A DNA stretch of 10,818 nucleotides from Candidatus Delongbacteria bacterium (lineage in GTDB: Bacteria; UBA4055), in assembly GCA_013139625.1 (NCBI GenBank), contig WTAK01000481.1, positions 1-10,818 of the forward strand, in the 5' to 3' direction. The notes beneath the pieces were generated by a model. That model had not been told where the DNA came from, made no database searches, and was given only the letters and a program-made list of their open reading frames with translations. The translations under genes and the position numbers were made by a program. Positions 1 to 6,738 of this stretch are shown piece after piece. Position 1 is the stretch's first letter. Every line of letters begins with the position of its first letter.

Positions 1-39
1 GATGTCCGTTTATTTCAAAGAAAATAATTTTTATTTTAG

Positions 40-1308
40 TTAATCAATCGGTGTATTGTCCAAAGTAATATTTTTAATTTTCCCAAGCAAATCCATTACT
101 TGATTTATAGCCTTCCCATTTGCTTCATTCATACTTTCGTCTTTACGATTTCTTAAAGGATCTTGTAGTAAATCATCTAAAACTTTATTCAAATATTCAG
201 CTACCTTCTCTGGATCAATTTCTTTTATCCTAACCGCAAAAGCCAAAATTGACTTGCTTAAGATTACCTTATAATGATAATCTTCTTCAAGATTCCTTAT
301 GAATAAAAATCTTTTTGCACAAAATAAAGTTCCAGTTATGCCCAAACCAGAAATAAATATTCTACCAAAAATAATTATCGCAAAATTATTTGTAATATTA
401 TTACTCTCCATTAATGAATTTATCAAAGAATAACTTATCCAACCAGTGCTAAAAAATAGTATAATTGTTGATATTATCCAGAAATATTTCATTTTTGATT
501 TTTTTAATTCATTTAATTTTGAAATATATGCTCCAGAAATACCTTCAGCATTTTTCATTCCCAAAGCATCTTCTGCTTGCCTAATTAATTCGTTTGCTTG
601 ATTAATTTTTTCAGTTATTTCTTCTCGTATACTATCTTTTAAATCAGTTTCAATATTATTTAATTTTTTTTCAGATTCTTCTATATTGTTACCAAACGCA
701 ACAACTTGCTTTTTTCGGTTCTCTATCTCTTGTTCATTTTCATTGATTTTTGCTATTTGCACATCAATATTTTCTTTAAAAGTAGTTAATTGTTTGTCAT
801 AAGATTGTGTAGTATTTACTGTATTTTCGATATTATTCAAGAACACATTTACTTTTTCACTATTTTTTTGTAATTGATTACTTATTTTTTCAGAATTCTT
901 TAAATCTTGATCAATTTTTTTATATCTTCTTCTCAGACTTGCAATATCTTTAAATTCGTCTTTTGAATCAAATATTTTTAAAAAAGCAAGTGATAAATTT
1001 GTCAATTCAATTTGACTTAATAAAGCAAGATAATGAGCTATAAAATTTTTATGATTATTAGAATGAGTTTGAACATTTCTCAAATGAGTTAAAATACCAT
1101 TTCTTCTTGAGAAGGATATTTCTTCAAAAGATTCTTTTTCAATGCTATCTAAAATAATTTCTTGATTATATAAATACCCTTGATACGCTTGATTAAAAGT
1201 TGTTTCTTGGTACTCAACATTGGGATTGCTAGTATTTAACCTTTCTAAATTTGCATTTATTTGTTTATTTTCTAGAATCGTTTTAATCGCTGCTGTTGTT
1301 GGCTTCAT
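40..1308 (-). CDS. Coiled-coil protein with two C-terminal membrane segments
   Basis: This 422-aa protein is not a member of a family I can name. Residues about 1-115 are mixed helical. Residues about 120-250 are rich in Lys, Glu, Asn and Gln with heptad-like spacing and should form a long coiled coil. Two hydrophobic segments follow at about 274-296 and 308-335, separated by a short polar loop (ESNNITNN), so the protein is probably anchored as a hairpin with both long ends on the same side. Just after the second segment comes EEDYHYKVILSKS (341-353), and the tail (about 365-422) is charged and helical. The start is supported by AGGGG four to five bases upstream. It is the last gene of a five-gene minus-strand cassette, 15 bp behind the preceding gene, so probably co-transcribed and perhaps translationally coupled. 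A role as membrane-bound sensor or scaffold for the cassette is inference. No catalytic motif was seen. Confidence 0.85.
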   Translation of the reverse strand: MKPTTAAIKTILENKQINANLERLNTSNPNVEYQETTFNQAYQGYLYNQEIILDSIEKESFEEISFSRRNGILTHLRNVQTHSNNHKNFIAHYLALLSQIELTNLSLAFLKIFDSKDEFKDIASLRRRYKKIDQDLKNSEKISNQLQKNSEKVNVFLNNIENTVNTTQSYDKQLTTFKENIDVQIAKINENEQEIENRKKQVVAFGNNIEESEKKLNNIETDLKDSIREEITEKINQANELIRQAEDALGMKNAEGISGAYISKLNELKKSKMKYFWIISTIILFFSTGWISYSLINSLMESNNITNNFAIIIFGRIFISGLGITGTLFCAKRFLFIRNLEEDYHYKVILSKSILAFAVRIKEIDPEKVAEYLNKVLDDLLQDPLRNRKDESMNEANGKAINQVMDLLGKIKNITLDNTPID

Positions 1309-1323
1309 ATTTCCCCTTTCTTT

Positions 1324-1686
1324 TTATTCTACACCTTCCCATCCATATTTTTCAACATACTTCTTCAGATTCTTAGGTCTATACTTAGAATCTTTCTCCC
1401 AACGAACTTTTACAGACTCATGAATCAAAACTTTACCTTCCTTATGTTTAATCGGACGATAATCCTTTCCCTTTATCCTAAAAAAACCTTTTCTGGAATT
1501 ATGAAGAGTTGCTAACGTATTTGTTTTCAAACTTTGCACTAAGTGTGCTTCAACAGACAATCCTGATTTCTCAGATTCTTTGATCATCCAGTCAAAAGCA
1601 TTATCATTTAAATTCTGTAAAAGCAGGATTACATACAAAGGTACGTATGAGATTATGAAAAGCAATATTTGGACAATTTTTCTCAT
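1324..1686 (-). CDS. Small protein with one N-terminal membrane segment
   Basis: A 120-aa protein of unrecognised family. Residues about 4-26 form one strongly hydrophobic segment containing SYVPLY, with a short positively charged start (MRK), consistent with a signal anchor and the remainder in the cytoplasm or periplasm. The rest (27-120) is polar and basic, with a KGKDYRPIKHKEGK stretch and many Lys and Arg near the C-terminus. It contains no cysteines and no obvious enzymatic motif. The start is supported by AAGG about seven bases upstream. It lies 84 bp after the hydrolase gene and 15 bp before the coiled-coil membrane gene, all on the minus strand, so it is likely part of the same transcript and may partner the downstream membrane protein. 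The 84-bp gap is the only loose joint in the cassette. It could hold an internal promoter, though none is clear. Confidence 0.8.
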   Translation of the reverse strand: MRKIVQILLFIISYVPLYVILLLQNLNDNAFDWMIKESEKSGLSVEAHLVQSLKTNTLATLHNSRKGFFRIKGKDYRPIKHKEGKVLIHESVKVRWEKDSKYRPKNLKKYVEKYGWEGVE

Positions 1687-1770
1687 CTTATTTCCTTAAT
1701 ATTTTACTCACTTAAGCAATTCTATCAATTCTGGTACTTTATTTGCGAAACTGACAACTCTATTCCTAAA

Positions 1771-2850
1771 TTACAAGACATAAGTGTTAGTATCAGATTG
1801 ATAGTTAAGTTGGTTTTCAATAGCTTGCCCATTGAACATACCAGTAAATATCGTTTTCAGCTTAACATTTTTCATTGAATCTCCAACAAAATAAGAATGC
1901 TGCTTATCTACTTTGTCAACATCTGTTACGTTAATATAATGCGCATTATCACTATTCAATTTCTTAACGTAATGTCCTAATCTTGCTTTTTGTTCTTCAC
2001 CTGGTTTGATACGAGATGCTCTTAAAGCAAAATCATTTTCATTAATTACGATATATACACGATTACGAACATCAAGGTTTTCAACCCAGTTGGCATGATT
2101 GTTGTTGTTTGTGTCAGCTGCAACTAAACAAACGTTATCAAATACAAGTTGTGATGTCGAATTTCCACCATTCAACAGTGTTTTTTTGAGTACATAGTTA
2201 CCCATGCTATGACATAAAAGATTGATAGTAGTTGAACATTCGATACTCATCAGTTTTGAAAATAGAGCTTGTGCTGCTTCATAATTATTCTTATGCTTTT
2301 GATTCGCTTTAGCTTGTAATATCTTTTTGTGACCAGAAACAAATAGAGTATGAAAATACTGAAGTTTACCAACTGCACGGTTAAGTGCTCCCTCAGAAGC
2401 ACGAGCATCTGATTTATCACTTTTGTAAGCTAGAGTTCCTGTAACTGCTCCACCACCATTAGCAGGCCAAGTAAAAGGTACAACTATGACTCCATGAGTT
2501 TTTTCCAAATCTTCAGCGACTTTCATAACATCTTCCACATCGTTGTTATATCCGTGCACAAAAAACAAAATGGATTTCTTCTCTTTTTGGGCACGTTCGA
2601 ATAACTCACAAGCTATACGTAAGCTTGCATACCAATCCCCTGTTTCATCAATATCCAGATTGAATTTTTTCTTGATTGCTTTTACTTTTTTTTGAGGTAA
2701 CTTGTCTGTCGTTACCGAAGTCTGCCAAGTTTTTCCTTTTTTTATTACCTCTACAATTCTAAGTTCCAGTGGTCCGCATGGATTTGGAACTTTTCCAAAA
2801 ATATCTAAACCTTTTTTATTTTTAAGTTCACGATTTGTTATTACATACAT
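1771..2850 (-). CDS. DUF900-like alpha/beta hydrolase
   Basis: A 359-aa predicted serine hydrolase of the alpha/beta fold, resembling the DUF900 family (Pfam PF05990). Visible marks are: a core strand plus oxyanion-type turn ILFFVHGYNN (94-103); PFTWPANG (125-132), matching the family's F.WP motif; the nucleophile elbow CHSMGN with Ser215; a likely acid at Asp273 in NENDFALRAS; and a likely catalytic His318 in KQHSYF. The triad order Ser-Asp-His is correct for the fold. There is no signal peptide or membrane segment, so the enzyme is probably cytoplasmic unless tethered by a partner. Residues 1-90 are a less typical lead-in domain, beginning MYVITNREL. The start has AGGAG seven bases upstream. 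The gene sits between the 98-aa helical gene (26-bp gap) and the 120-aa membrane gene. The substrate is unknown; esters, lipids or peptides are all possible. The hydrolase assignment is firm, the family assignment fairly so. Confidence 0.9.
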   Translation of the reverse strand: MYVITNRELKNKKGLDIFGKVPNPCGPLELRIVEVIKKGKTWQTSVTTDKLPQKKVKAIKKKFNLDIDETGDWYASLRIACELFERAQKEKKSILFFVHGYNNDVEDVMKVAEDLEKTHGVIVVPFTWPANGGGAVTGTLAYKSDKSDARASEGALNRAVGKLQYFHTLFVSGHKKILQAKANQKHKNNYEAAQALFSKLMSIECSTTINLLCHSMGNYVLKKTLLNGGNSTSQLVFDNVCLVAADTNNNNHANWVENLDVRNRVYIVINENDFALRASRIKPGEEQKARLGHYVKKLNSDNAHYINVTDVDKVDKQHSYFVGDSMKNVKLKTIFTGMFNGQAIENQLNYQSDTNTYVL

Positions 2851-2876
2851 TCTCTATCTCCTTTTATTCTTAAAAG

Positions 2877-3173
2877 TTAAAATATATTTGCTAACTTTGG
2901 TATTTTCTTAGCGATTTTAACTGCTATATCACCCAAATCTTTAATTCTATCTTTTAGTTCCGCCTGAGTCAAATTAACTCTTGATGCCTCCTTTACCACT
3001 GTAATCAATTGGTCATAGATCTCTAAATCTGTAGTATCAGGTGTAATCAAATCTATTTCTGCTTTAGATAAAGCCATTAGGTCATTTAGTTCTTCCTTAA
3101 ATTCTCCTTCGAATGCTTCTCGATTTTCTTGCATTTTTTCTTTCATTCTTTTCTTAAATTCTTCAATATTCAT
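2877..3173 (-). CDS. Small acidic helical protein, uncharacterised
   Basis: A 98-aa soluble, almost all-helical protein. A charged N-terminal helix (about 1-35, with many Lys and Glu) is followed by LSKAEIDLITPDTTD (35-49), an amphipathic middle helix, then NLTQAELKDRIKDLG and a C-terminal helix with IAKKIP. It has no signal peptide, membrane segment or cysteine. The mid-region (PDTTDLEIYDQL...VVKEASRVN) has the regular look of a conserved small-protein family, but I cannot attach a named function. The start is supported by AGGAG seven bases upstream. That site lies in the 15-bp gap after the lipoprotein gene's stop, so the two genes are probably translated in a coupled way. Position between a helical lipoprotein and the hydrolase suggests a partner, chaperone or regulator of one of them; this is inference only. 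Confidence 0.85.
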   Translation of the reverse strand: MNIEEFKKRMKEKMQENREAFEGEFKEELNDLMALSKAEIDLITPDTTDLEIYDQLITVVKEASRVNLTQAELKDRIKDLGDIAVKIAKKIPKLANIF

Positions 3174-3188
3174 TATGATTCTCCTTTA

Positions 3189-3857
3189 TTATTTAACTAG
3201 TTTTTCAAATTTAGAAATAATTTCGTCCAGCTTCCCCTCTCCTTTCTGTGCTTTTTGAACTAAATCACCAATCTTTTCAGACATGTCAGAGATACCTTCA
3301 GCAGCTTTAATACGAATATTACTTATCTCTAAATTTGACAGGATTTCATTTTGTGTTTCGTGAACTTTAACTACTGAAGCCAAATGTCCCGTTACTATCG
3401 AGTTAGCATAGTGAACTTGTTCGTAAGATTGATCAACATTGGCTAATACTAACGAAAATTGTTCTTGCACCGGTTTTAGTTTCAATTTCCTATAAGTCTC
3501 TACTTCTTCTTGAATTATTTGTAGAAATATTTTTATTTTTTCAAATGACTCTTTTTGGGTATTACCTGTAGGATCATAACTACTTGCAGACTCAATAGCA
3601 GAAAGCATTTCATTTCTTATTTCCTCATTCTCAAGTGTTTTTTGAATTTGGTATGGTAAATAAACGTTGTCAATAAACTCATTAATATCACCTAACAAAT
3701 CCGTGTAATAAAGGTTTATAAATGCAATATGAGATTTTTTAATCTCAGAAATATCCCTTCCAACAGTGGCAGATAATTCAACTGCCTGTTTAGGTACGTA
3801 CGCACATGATCCAAAGACTAGAACTAATGTGATGACCATTAGGTTTAAATACTTCAT
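3189..3857 (-). CDS. Helical lipoprotein, first gene of the five-gene cassette
   Basis: A 222-aa predicted lipoprotein. Residues 1-17 form a lipoprotein signal peptide (short basic start, hydrophobic core, then FGSC) with Cys18 as the lipidated residue. After cleavage the chain is almost entirely helical: ATVGRDISEIKKSH (30-43), a segment rich in aromatic residues (FINLYYTDLLGD), then long polar helices to residue 222 that could pack as a helical bundle or coiled coil. Only one cysteine is present, and no enzymatic motif was seen. The start is supported by GGAGG six bases upstream. It heads the tightly spaced minus-strand cassette, 15 bp before the 98-aa helical gene. A periplasm-facing scaffold or anchor on the inner or outer membrane is the reasonable reading. 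The sorting signal gives no firm answer: Ala19 and Tyr20 follow the Cys, with no Asp at +2. Exact function unknown. Confidence 0.87.
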   Translation of the reverse strand: MKYLNLMVITLVLVFGSCAYVPKQAVELSATVGRDISEIKKSHIAFINLYYTDLLGDINEFIDNVYLPYQIQKTLENEEIRNEMLSAIESASSYDPTGNTQKESFEKIKIFLQIIQEEVETYRKLKLKPVQEQFSLVLANVDQSYEQVHYANSIVTGHLASVVKVHETQNEILSNLEISNIRIKAAEGISDMSEKIGDLVQKAQKGEGKLDEIISKFEKLVK

Positions 3858-3887
3858 AATTTTCCTCCATATTTTTATTTAATCCTA

Positions 3888-3948
3888 TGCAACCTGATCA
3901 AAATTCAAAAATCTTGGGGAGAAATTTGGATAAATAGATCAGGTTGCA
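3888..3948. repeat. 12-bp perfect inverted repeat with 37-base spacer
   Basis: TGCAACCTGATC at 3888-3899 is matched exactly by its reverse complement GATCAGGTTGCA at 3937-3948, with 37 bases between. The pair lies 31-91 bases upstream of the lipoprotein start codon and just beyond the stop codon of the zinc-ribbon mini-gene. It can be a pair of operator half-sites for the cassette, or a stem with a long loop between the two genes. No T-tract follows on the minus strand, so it is a poor intrinsic terminator. Confidence 0.7.
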
Positions 3949-3954
3949 CAAAAC

Positions 3955-4131
3955 TCAAATTCCCTTATAATGCTTCTTCCTACACTCAGGACAAACACTG
4001 TGAGAAAGAGCAATTTCCTTATCCTTATGAATACTCTTATCCACAACTTTCCATGTACCTTTTTTCTCTCTGATCTTCTCGCAATGAGAGCAAATCGCTA
4101 TAATTGTTTTCTTTTTCTTATTATCAGTCAT
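3955..4131 (-). CDS. Stand-alone CSxC/CPEC zinc-ribbon-like mini-protein
   Basis: A 58-aa protein starting MTDNKKKK. It contains ICSHCEKIREKKGTW (about 13-27) and SHSVCPECRKKHY (about 43-55). This is the pattern C-x2-C-K-K-I-R-x3-G-x-W ... S-H-x2-C-P-x-C-x4-Y that is well known as a short C-terminal extension on PAS, GAF and response-regulator signalling proteins in many Gram-negative and candidate bacteria. The four cysteines (two CxxC pairs) suggest a bound metal, probably zinc. Here it stands alone with no sensory or receiver domain. The coding evidence is the intact motif itself; the upstream ribosome site is weak (no clear AGG, only GATAA next to the ATG). It follows the 57-aa exported gene on the same strand, after a hairpin at 4163-4184, and precedes the five-gene cassette. 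It may be an independent domain acting in trans, or the remnant of a longer signalling gene. Confidence 0.78.
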   Translation of the reverse strand: MTDNKKKKTIIAICSHCEKIREKKGTWKVVDKSIHKDKEIALSHSVCPECRKKHYKGI

Positions 4132-4162
4132 TTATCTATATCAAAATTATTGTTAAATAAAT

Positions 4163-4184
4163 TTGGCTGTGTCTCCACAGCCAA
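4163..4184 (-). terminator. 9-bp hairpin with GAGA loop between two mini-genes
   Basis: TTGGCTGTG (4163-4171) and CACAGCCAA (4176-4184) form a perfect 9-bp stem. Read on the minus strand the four-base loop is GAGA, a GNRA-type tetraloop. The sequence after the stem on that strand is AT-rich (ATTTATTTAAC) but not a pure T-run. It sits 9 bases after the 57-aa gene's stop and 32 bases before the next start, so it could act as a partial terminator or a transcript-stabilising end. Confidence 0.6.
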
Positions 4185-4193
4185 GAAATGCTA

Positions 4194-4367
4194 TTACCTA
4201 CTACCTGGTGGAGTAGGTGGAGGAGGTGGAAGAGGTGGATTATCACCACCAACATATACCCAACCACCATCAATCCAATCCCAATCAGGATATGGATCAC
4301 CATCTGCATAAACCGGTGCTGTCACAAAAGATGCAACGATCAATAAGATTAGAAGTAATTTTTTCAT
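4194..4367 (-). CDS. Exported Trp/Gly/Pro-rich mini-protein (57 aa)
   Basis: A 57-aa protein with a textbook signal peptide: MKK, a hydrophobic core (LLLILLIVASFV), then a cleavage site after VYA at about residue 21. The predicted mature peptide is only about 36 residues: DGDPYPDWDW, a GGWVYVGGD segment, and a proline-rich tail with a run of five prolines (PPLPPPPPTPPG). The start is very well supported by GGGAGG five bases upstream. The mature part has no cysteine and is acidic in its first half. I do not recognise a family. Acidic, aromatic and proline-rich short exported peptides can be secreted factors, surface-associated peptides or precursors of modified peptides, but none of these is shown here. 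The gene has its own upstream leader with a 14-bp palindrome and is followed by a hairpin, so it may be expressed as its own unit. Confidence 0.8.
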   Translation of the reverse strand: MKKLLLILLIVASFVTAPVYADGDPYPDWDWIDGGWVYVGGDNPPLPPPPPTPPGSR

Positions 4368-4382
4368 AAATACCTCCCTAGG

Positions 4383-4396
4383 TTTGGTTAACCAAA
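4383..4396. promoter_or_regulatory. 14-bp perfect palindrome upstream of the 57-aa gene
   Basis: TTTGGTTAACCAAA is its own reverse complement. It lies a few bases upstream of the GGGAGG ribosome site (minus strand) of the 57-aa exported protein gene. It is the right size and symmetry for a dimeric repressor operator, or could form a small hairpin in the leader. An AT-rich stretch with a TATATT box lies about 35 bases further upstream (near 4424-4429 on the minus strand), but no good -35 partner was found. Confidence 0.5.
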
Positions 4397-4578
4397 GGAT
4401 GTATCCGAAATAAATATTTTAATATATAATGGGTATTCTAAACACTTGTTTTACTCTTTTCACAAAGGGGAAAAGATAAACTATTAGCTTTATTTAACTA
4501 ATATTTGGCAACTTATATTTTGTGTTGAAATAGCGATAAAATAGATAGCTTTAAAACAATCGCGATCTTGGAATTACA
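4397..4578. other. Gene-free spacer between the mini-gene and the TPR gene
   Basis: About 180 bases of AT-rich sequence with no convincing open frame. It should hold the promoter of the 57-aa gene (minus strand) and the 3' end of the 719-aa gene's transcript. A 6-bp inverted repeat CTTTTC/GAAAAG (4456-4461 with 4470-4475) and a palindrome ATCGCGAT near 4559-4566 are present, neither followed by a convincing T-tract. No clear terminator for the 719-aa gene was found. Confidence 0.5.
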
Positions 4579-6738
4579 TTAGATCTTGTTTAAATATTTT
4601 AAATTGTCTTTTATGAATTTGATATTAGTTTCGTATAATTTTAATGATTTTTTTCTATAAAGCTTATTGTACATATTTAATGACCTTCTAAAGTAATTAA
4701 AAGCCTTCTTATGATTCGTTTCCGCAAATAATACACCTATACTCTTTAAACCATCCGATATCAGATCAAAGTTATTAATAATTTTTGCAATTTTAATTGA
4801 TTTTTTAAAACTTGTTAAACTAAGATCTATTTTATTTACATCTAAATATATTCTACCCATATAATTATAGGAATAAGAGACATAATACATATCTTGCTCA
4901 GTATAATTAATACAAATACTTCTAAAGCATGCAAGTGCCTTTAAATTCTCTTTTAATTCAAAATAACAACAACCTAAATAATGAGTATTTCTAACGATAT
5001 TAAATTTATCATTTATTTTTTTTAAATACGTATCAGCTTCTTTGTAAAAAGGTATTGCTTCAAAATATTTTTGTTTATAGTAATACAAATTACCAGTCAG
5101 ATGATATGTTAAATACAGATAAAAATCTTTTTTTGTTTTCTTTGATAAATATGTTAATCTATCAGTTAATTTGTTAATGTAATCAATGGGCTTTGTCGAA
5201 TTATAAGTATAAATACTCAGCAAGCTATTAATTGATTTTACTTCCGTTTTGTAAAGATTATTATCGTGTGCAATATCTTTTTGTTTTAAATAGTCCTTCT
5301 CTGCATATTTGTACATTGCCTTTCGAAAATATACTTCACCTCTGATATCATATGCTTCGCAAATCTGTTTTTTATTTCTTTGATTTTTTGCTGCCTTTAA
5401 ATATTTATGAGCATACCTTAACGCAGTATCATAACTTCCCATATGAATATGTTTTTTTACATTTGCTTTGTAGTAATCAAATAAAAATTCCTTTCGAGAA
5501 CTCTGTAGAAATTCGTTGATTGCAATTGTTAAATTCTTATCACTTAATTCCAAATTATTCTCTATCATGTATATCATACCAAGATGATAATAAATATATC
5601 CTATTTGGAATAAATTCTGACAACTTTCAGATAATTTTAGAGCTGATTGAAAAAGAGATTTGGCTGTCTTATAATCATCAATATGATAAAATATCTTTGC
5701 TCTCTTGTAGAGTGATTTTATTTTTATTGTTTTGCCTTTGGAGCAAGTGTATTGCAATGAAGTTAAATAGATCTTATTGTAGATATTATCTGCAGTTTCT
5801 ATTTCAAAATTCAACATTGCTTTATCAGCATAATATTCGATTTTTTCTAAAGTTAAAGTTAATATCTCACTCGAAAAATCATCTGAAACGCACAAATAAT
5901 CTATTTTTGAACTATCTGAAGTGTAGTCATCAATATTTATCGGATGAATAAGAATTGTATTCCCATTACACATGATCGTAGCTTCATAAGCAGATATCAT
6001 AATGTCTTTCTTTGAAGAAAATGAAGCTATCTTACTAATATTTGATTTTATCTTATTCAATTTTTTATCAATTACAATCGGAATATTACAACTAGGCAAG
6101 ATAGACTTATCGTTTACTGATTTTTTGGAATTCAACTGTTTTAAATAATAAATATTTGTTAATATTTTAACATTCGCACTTATATACCCCATTTCCTTTA
6201 GTTGAGAAATAATGTAGAAGATAAAAATACTTAAGTTCTTTAGATTCCTTTCGGTACTTATTCCAAAATATTGATTATGGGTCAGGCTATCATACAAGCT
6301 AAACTGATAAATTCTTGTTTTTATCAATCCATCTTGCTTAGTATGTTTTATTATGTTATAAGTAACAGTTAAAATTTGTTCTCTAGTTTCTATTTTACTA
6401 TTAAAATGCTCTTTCAGTTTTCTTGAAATAAGTACATTTGAACAGTTAAGTCCAAACTCCTGCTTGATGTCATTAAGAGTTACTTTGGGGTTAACTTCTT
6501 TAAACTTAATTATTTTATTGAAAGTAGTTTTTGATATTTTTTTGTCTTGTTTGTCATTTCTTTTCTTCCTGTGTAAATAAGCTGATACTCCTTTATTTTT
6601 GTACAAGCTAACCCATTTCCCTACAGTTTTCCTATTCAATTTATAAAAACTCGAAGCTGATCTAATGTCAGTTTTGATCGCTAACTTAATAGCTTTCTCT
6701 TTCAATTCAGGAGAATATATTAATTCCTTTTTTGCCAT
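4579..6738 (-). CDS. Transposase-type HTH protein with decayed integrase-like core and TPR array
   Basis: A 719-aa three-part protein. Residues about 8-58 (SPELKEKAIKLA... LNRKTVGKWVSLYKNKG) match the HTH that opens IS3/IS481-type transposases, and about 70-112 look like the second, winged HTH of those proteins. Residues about 138-200 keep the outline of a DDE integrase core: IYQFSLYD (143-150) resembles the strand with an acidic residue, and VKILTNIYYLK (190-200) sits where transposases have TDNG, here TNIY with the Asp lost. The rest (about 335-690) is a series of helical pairs typical of TPRs, for example YKTAKSLFQSALKLS and LGCCYFELKENLKALACF. It is therefore unlikely to transpose, and a DNA-binding regulator using TPRs for protein or peptide contacts is a better guess. 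No inverted terminal repeats flank it. There is no clear ribosome site. Divergent from the exported 401-aa gene and sharing its upstream region. Confidence 0.8.
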   Translation of the reverse strand: MAKKELIYSPELKEKAIKLAIKTDIRSASSFYKLNRKTVGKWVSLYKNKGVSAYLHRKKRNDKQDKKISKTTFNKIIKFKEVNPKVTLNDIKQEFGLNCSNVLISRKLKEHFNSKIETREQILTVTYNIIKHTKQDGLIKTRIYQFSLYDSLTHNQYFGISTERNLKNLSIFIFYIISQLKEMGYISANVKILTNIYYLKQLNSKKSVNDKSILPSCNIPIVIDKKLNKIKSNISKIASFSSKKDIMISAYEATIMCNGNTILIHPINIDDYTSDSSKIDYLCVSDDFSSEILTLTLEKIEYYADKAMLNFEIETADNIYNKIYLTSLQYTCSKGKTIKIKSLYKRAKIFYHIDDYKTAKSLFQSALKLSESCQNLFQIGYIYYHLGMIYMIENNLELSDKNLTIAINEFLQSSRKEFLFDYYKANVKKHIHMGSYDTALRYAHKYLKAAKNQRNKKQICEAYDIRGEVYFRKAMYKYAEKDYLKQKDIAHDNNLYKTEVKSINSLLSIYTYNSTKPIDYINKLTDRLTYLSKKTKKDFYLYLTYHLTGNLYYYKQKYFEAIPFYKEADTYLKKINDKFNIVRNTHYLGCCYFELKENLKALACFRSICINYTEQDMYYVSYSYNYMGRIYLDVNKIDLSLTSFKKSIKIAKIINNFDLISDGLKSIGVLFAETNHKKAFNYFRRSLNMYNKLYRKKSLKLYETNIKFIKDNLKYLNKI

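Noticed and set aside
3888..3948. 61-bp miniature mobile element bounded by the 12-bp inverted repeat
   Set aside because: No direct duplication flanks the arms and the span is very short; operator or stem roles are more reasonable.
3970..4311. Plus-strand open frame of 113 codons
   Set aside because: It is antisense to the zinc-ribbon and exported mini-genes. Its Gly-rich end is simply the complement of the polyproline codons.
4456..4475. CTTTTC/GAAAAG inverted repeat as terminator of the HTH-TPR gene
   Set aside because: The stem is only six pairs, mostly A-T, with an 8-base loop and no T-tract on the minus strand.
5520..5951. Plus-strand open frame of 143 codons inside the HTH-TPR gene
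   Set aside because: Antisense shadow of the TPR coding region; no ribosome site or domain pattern.
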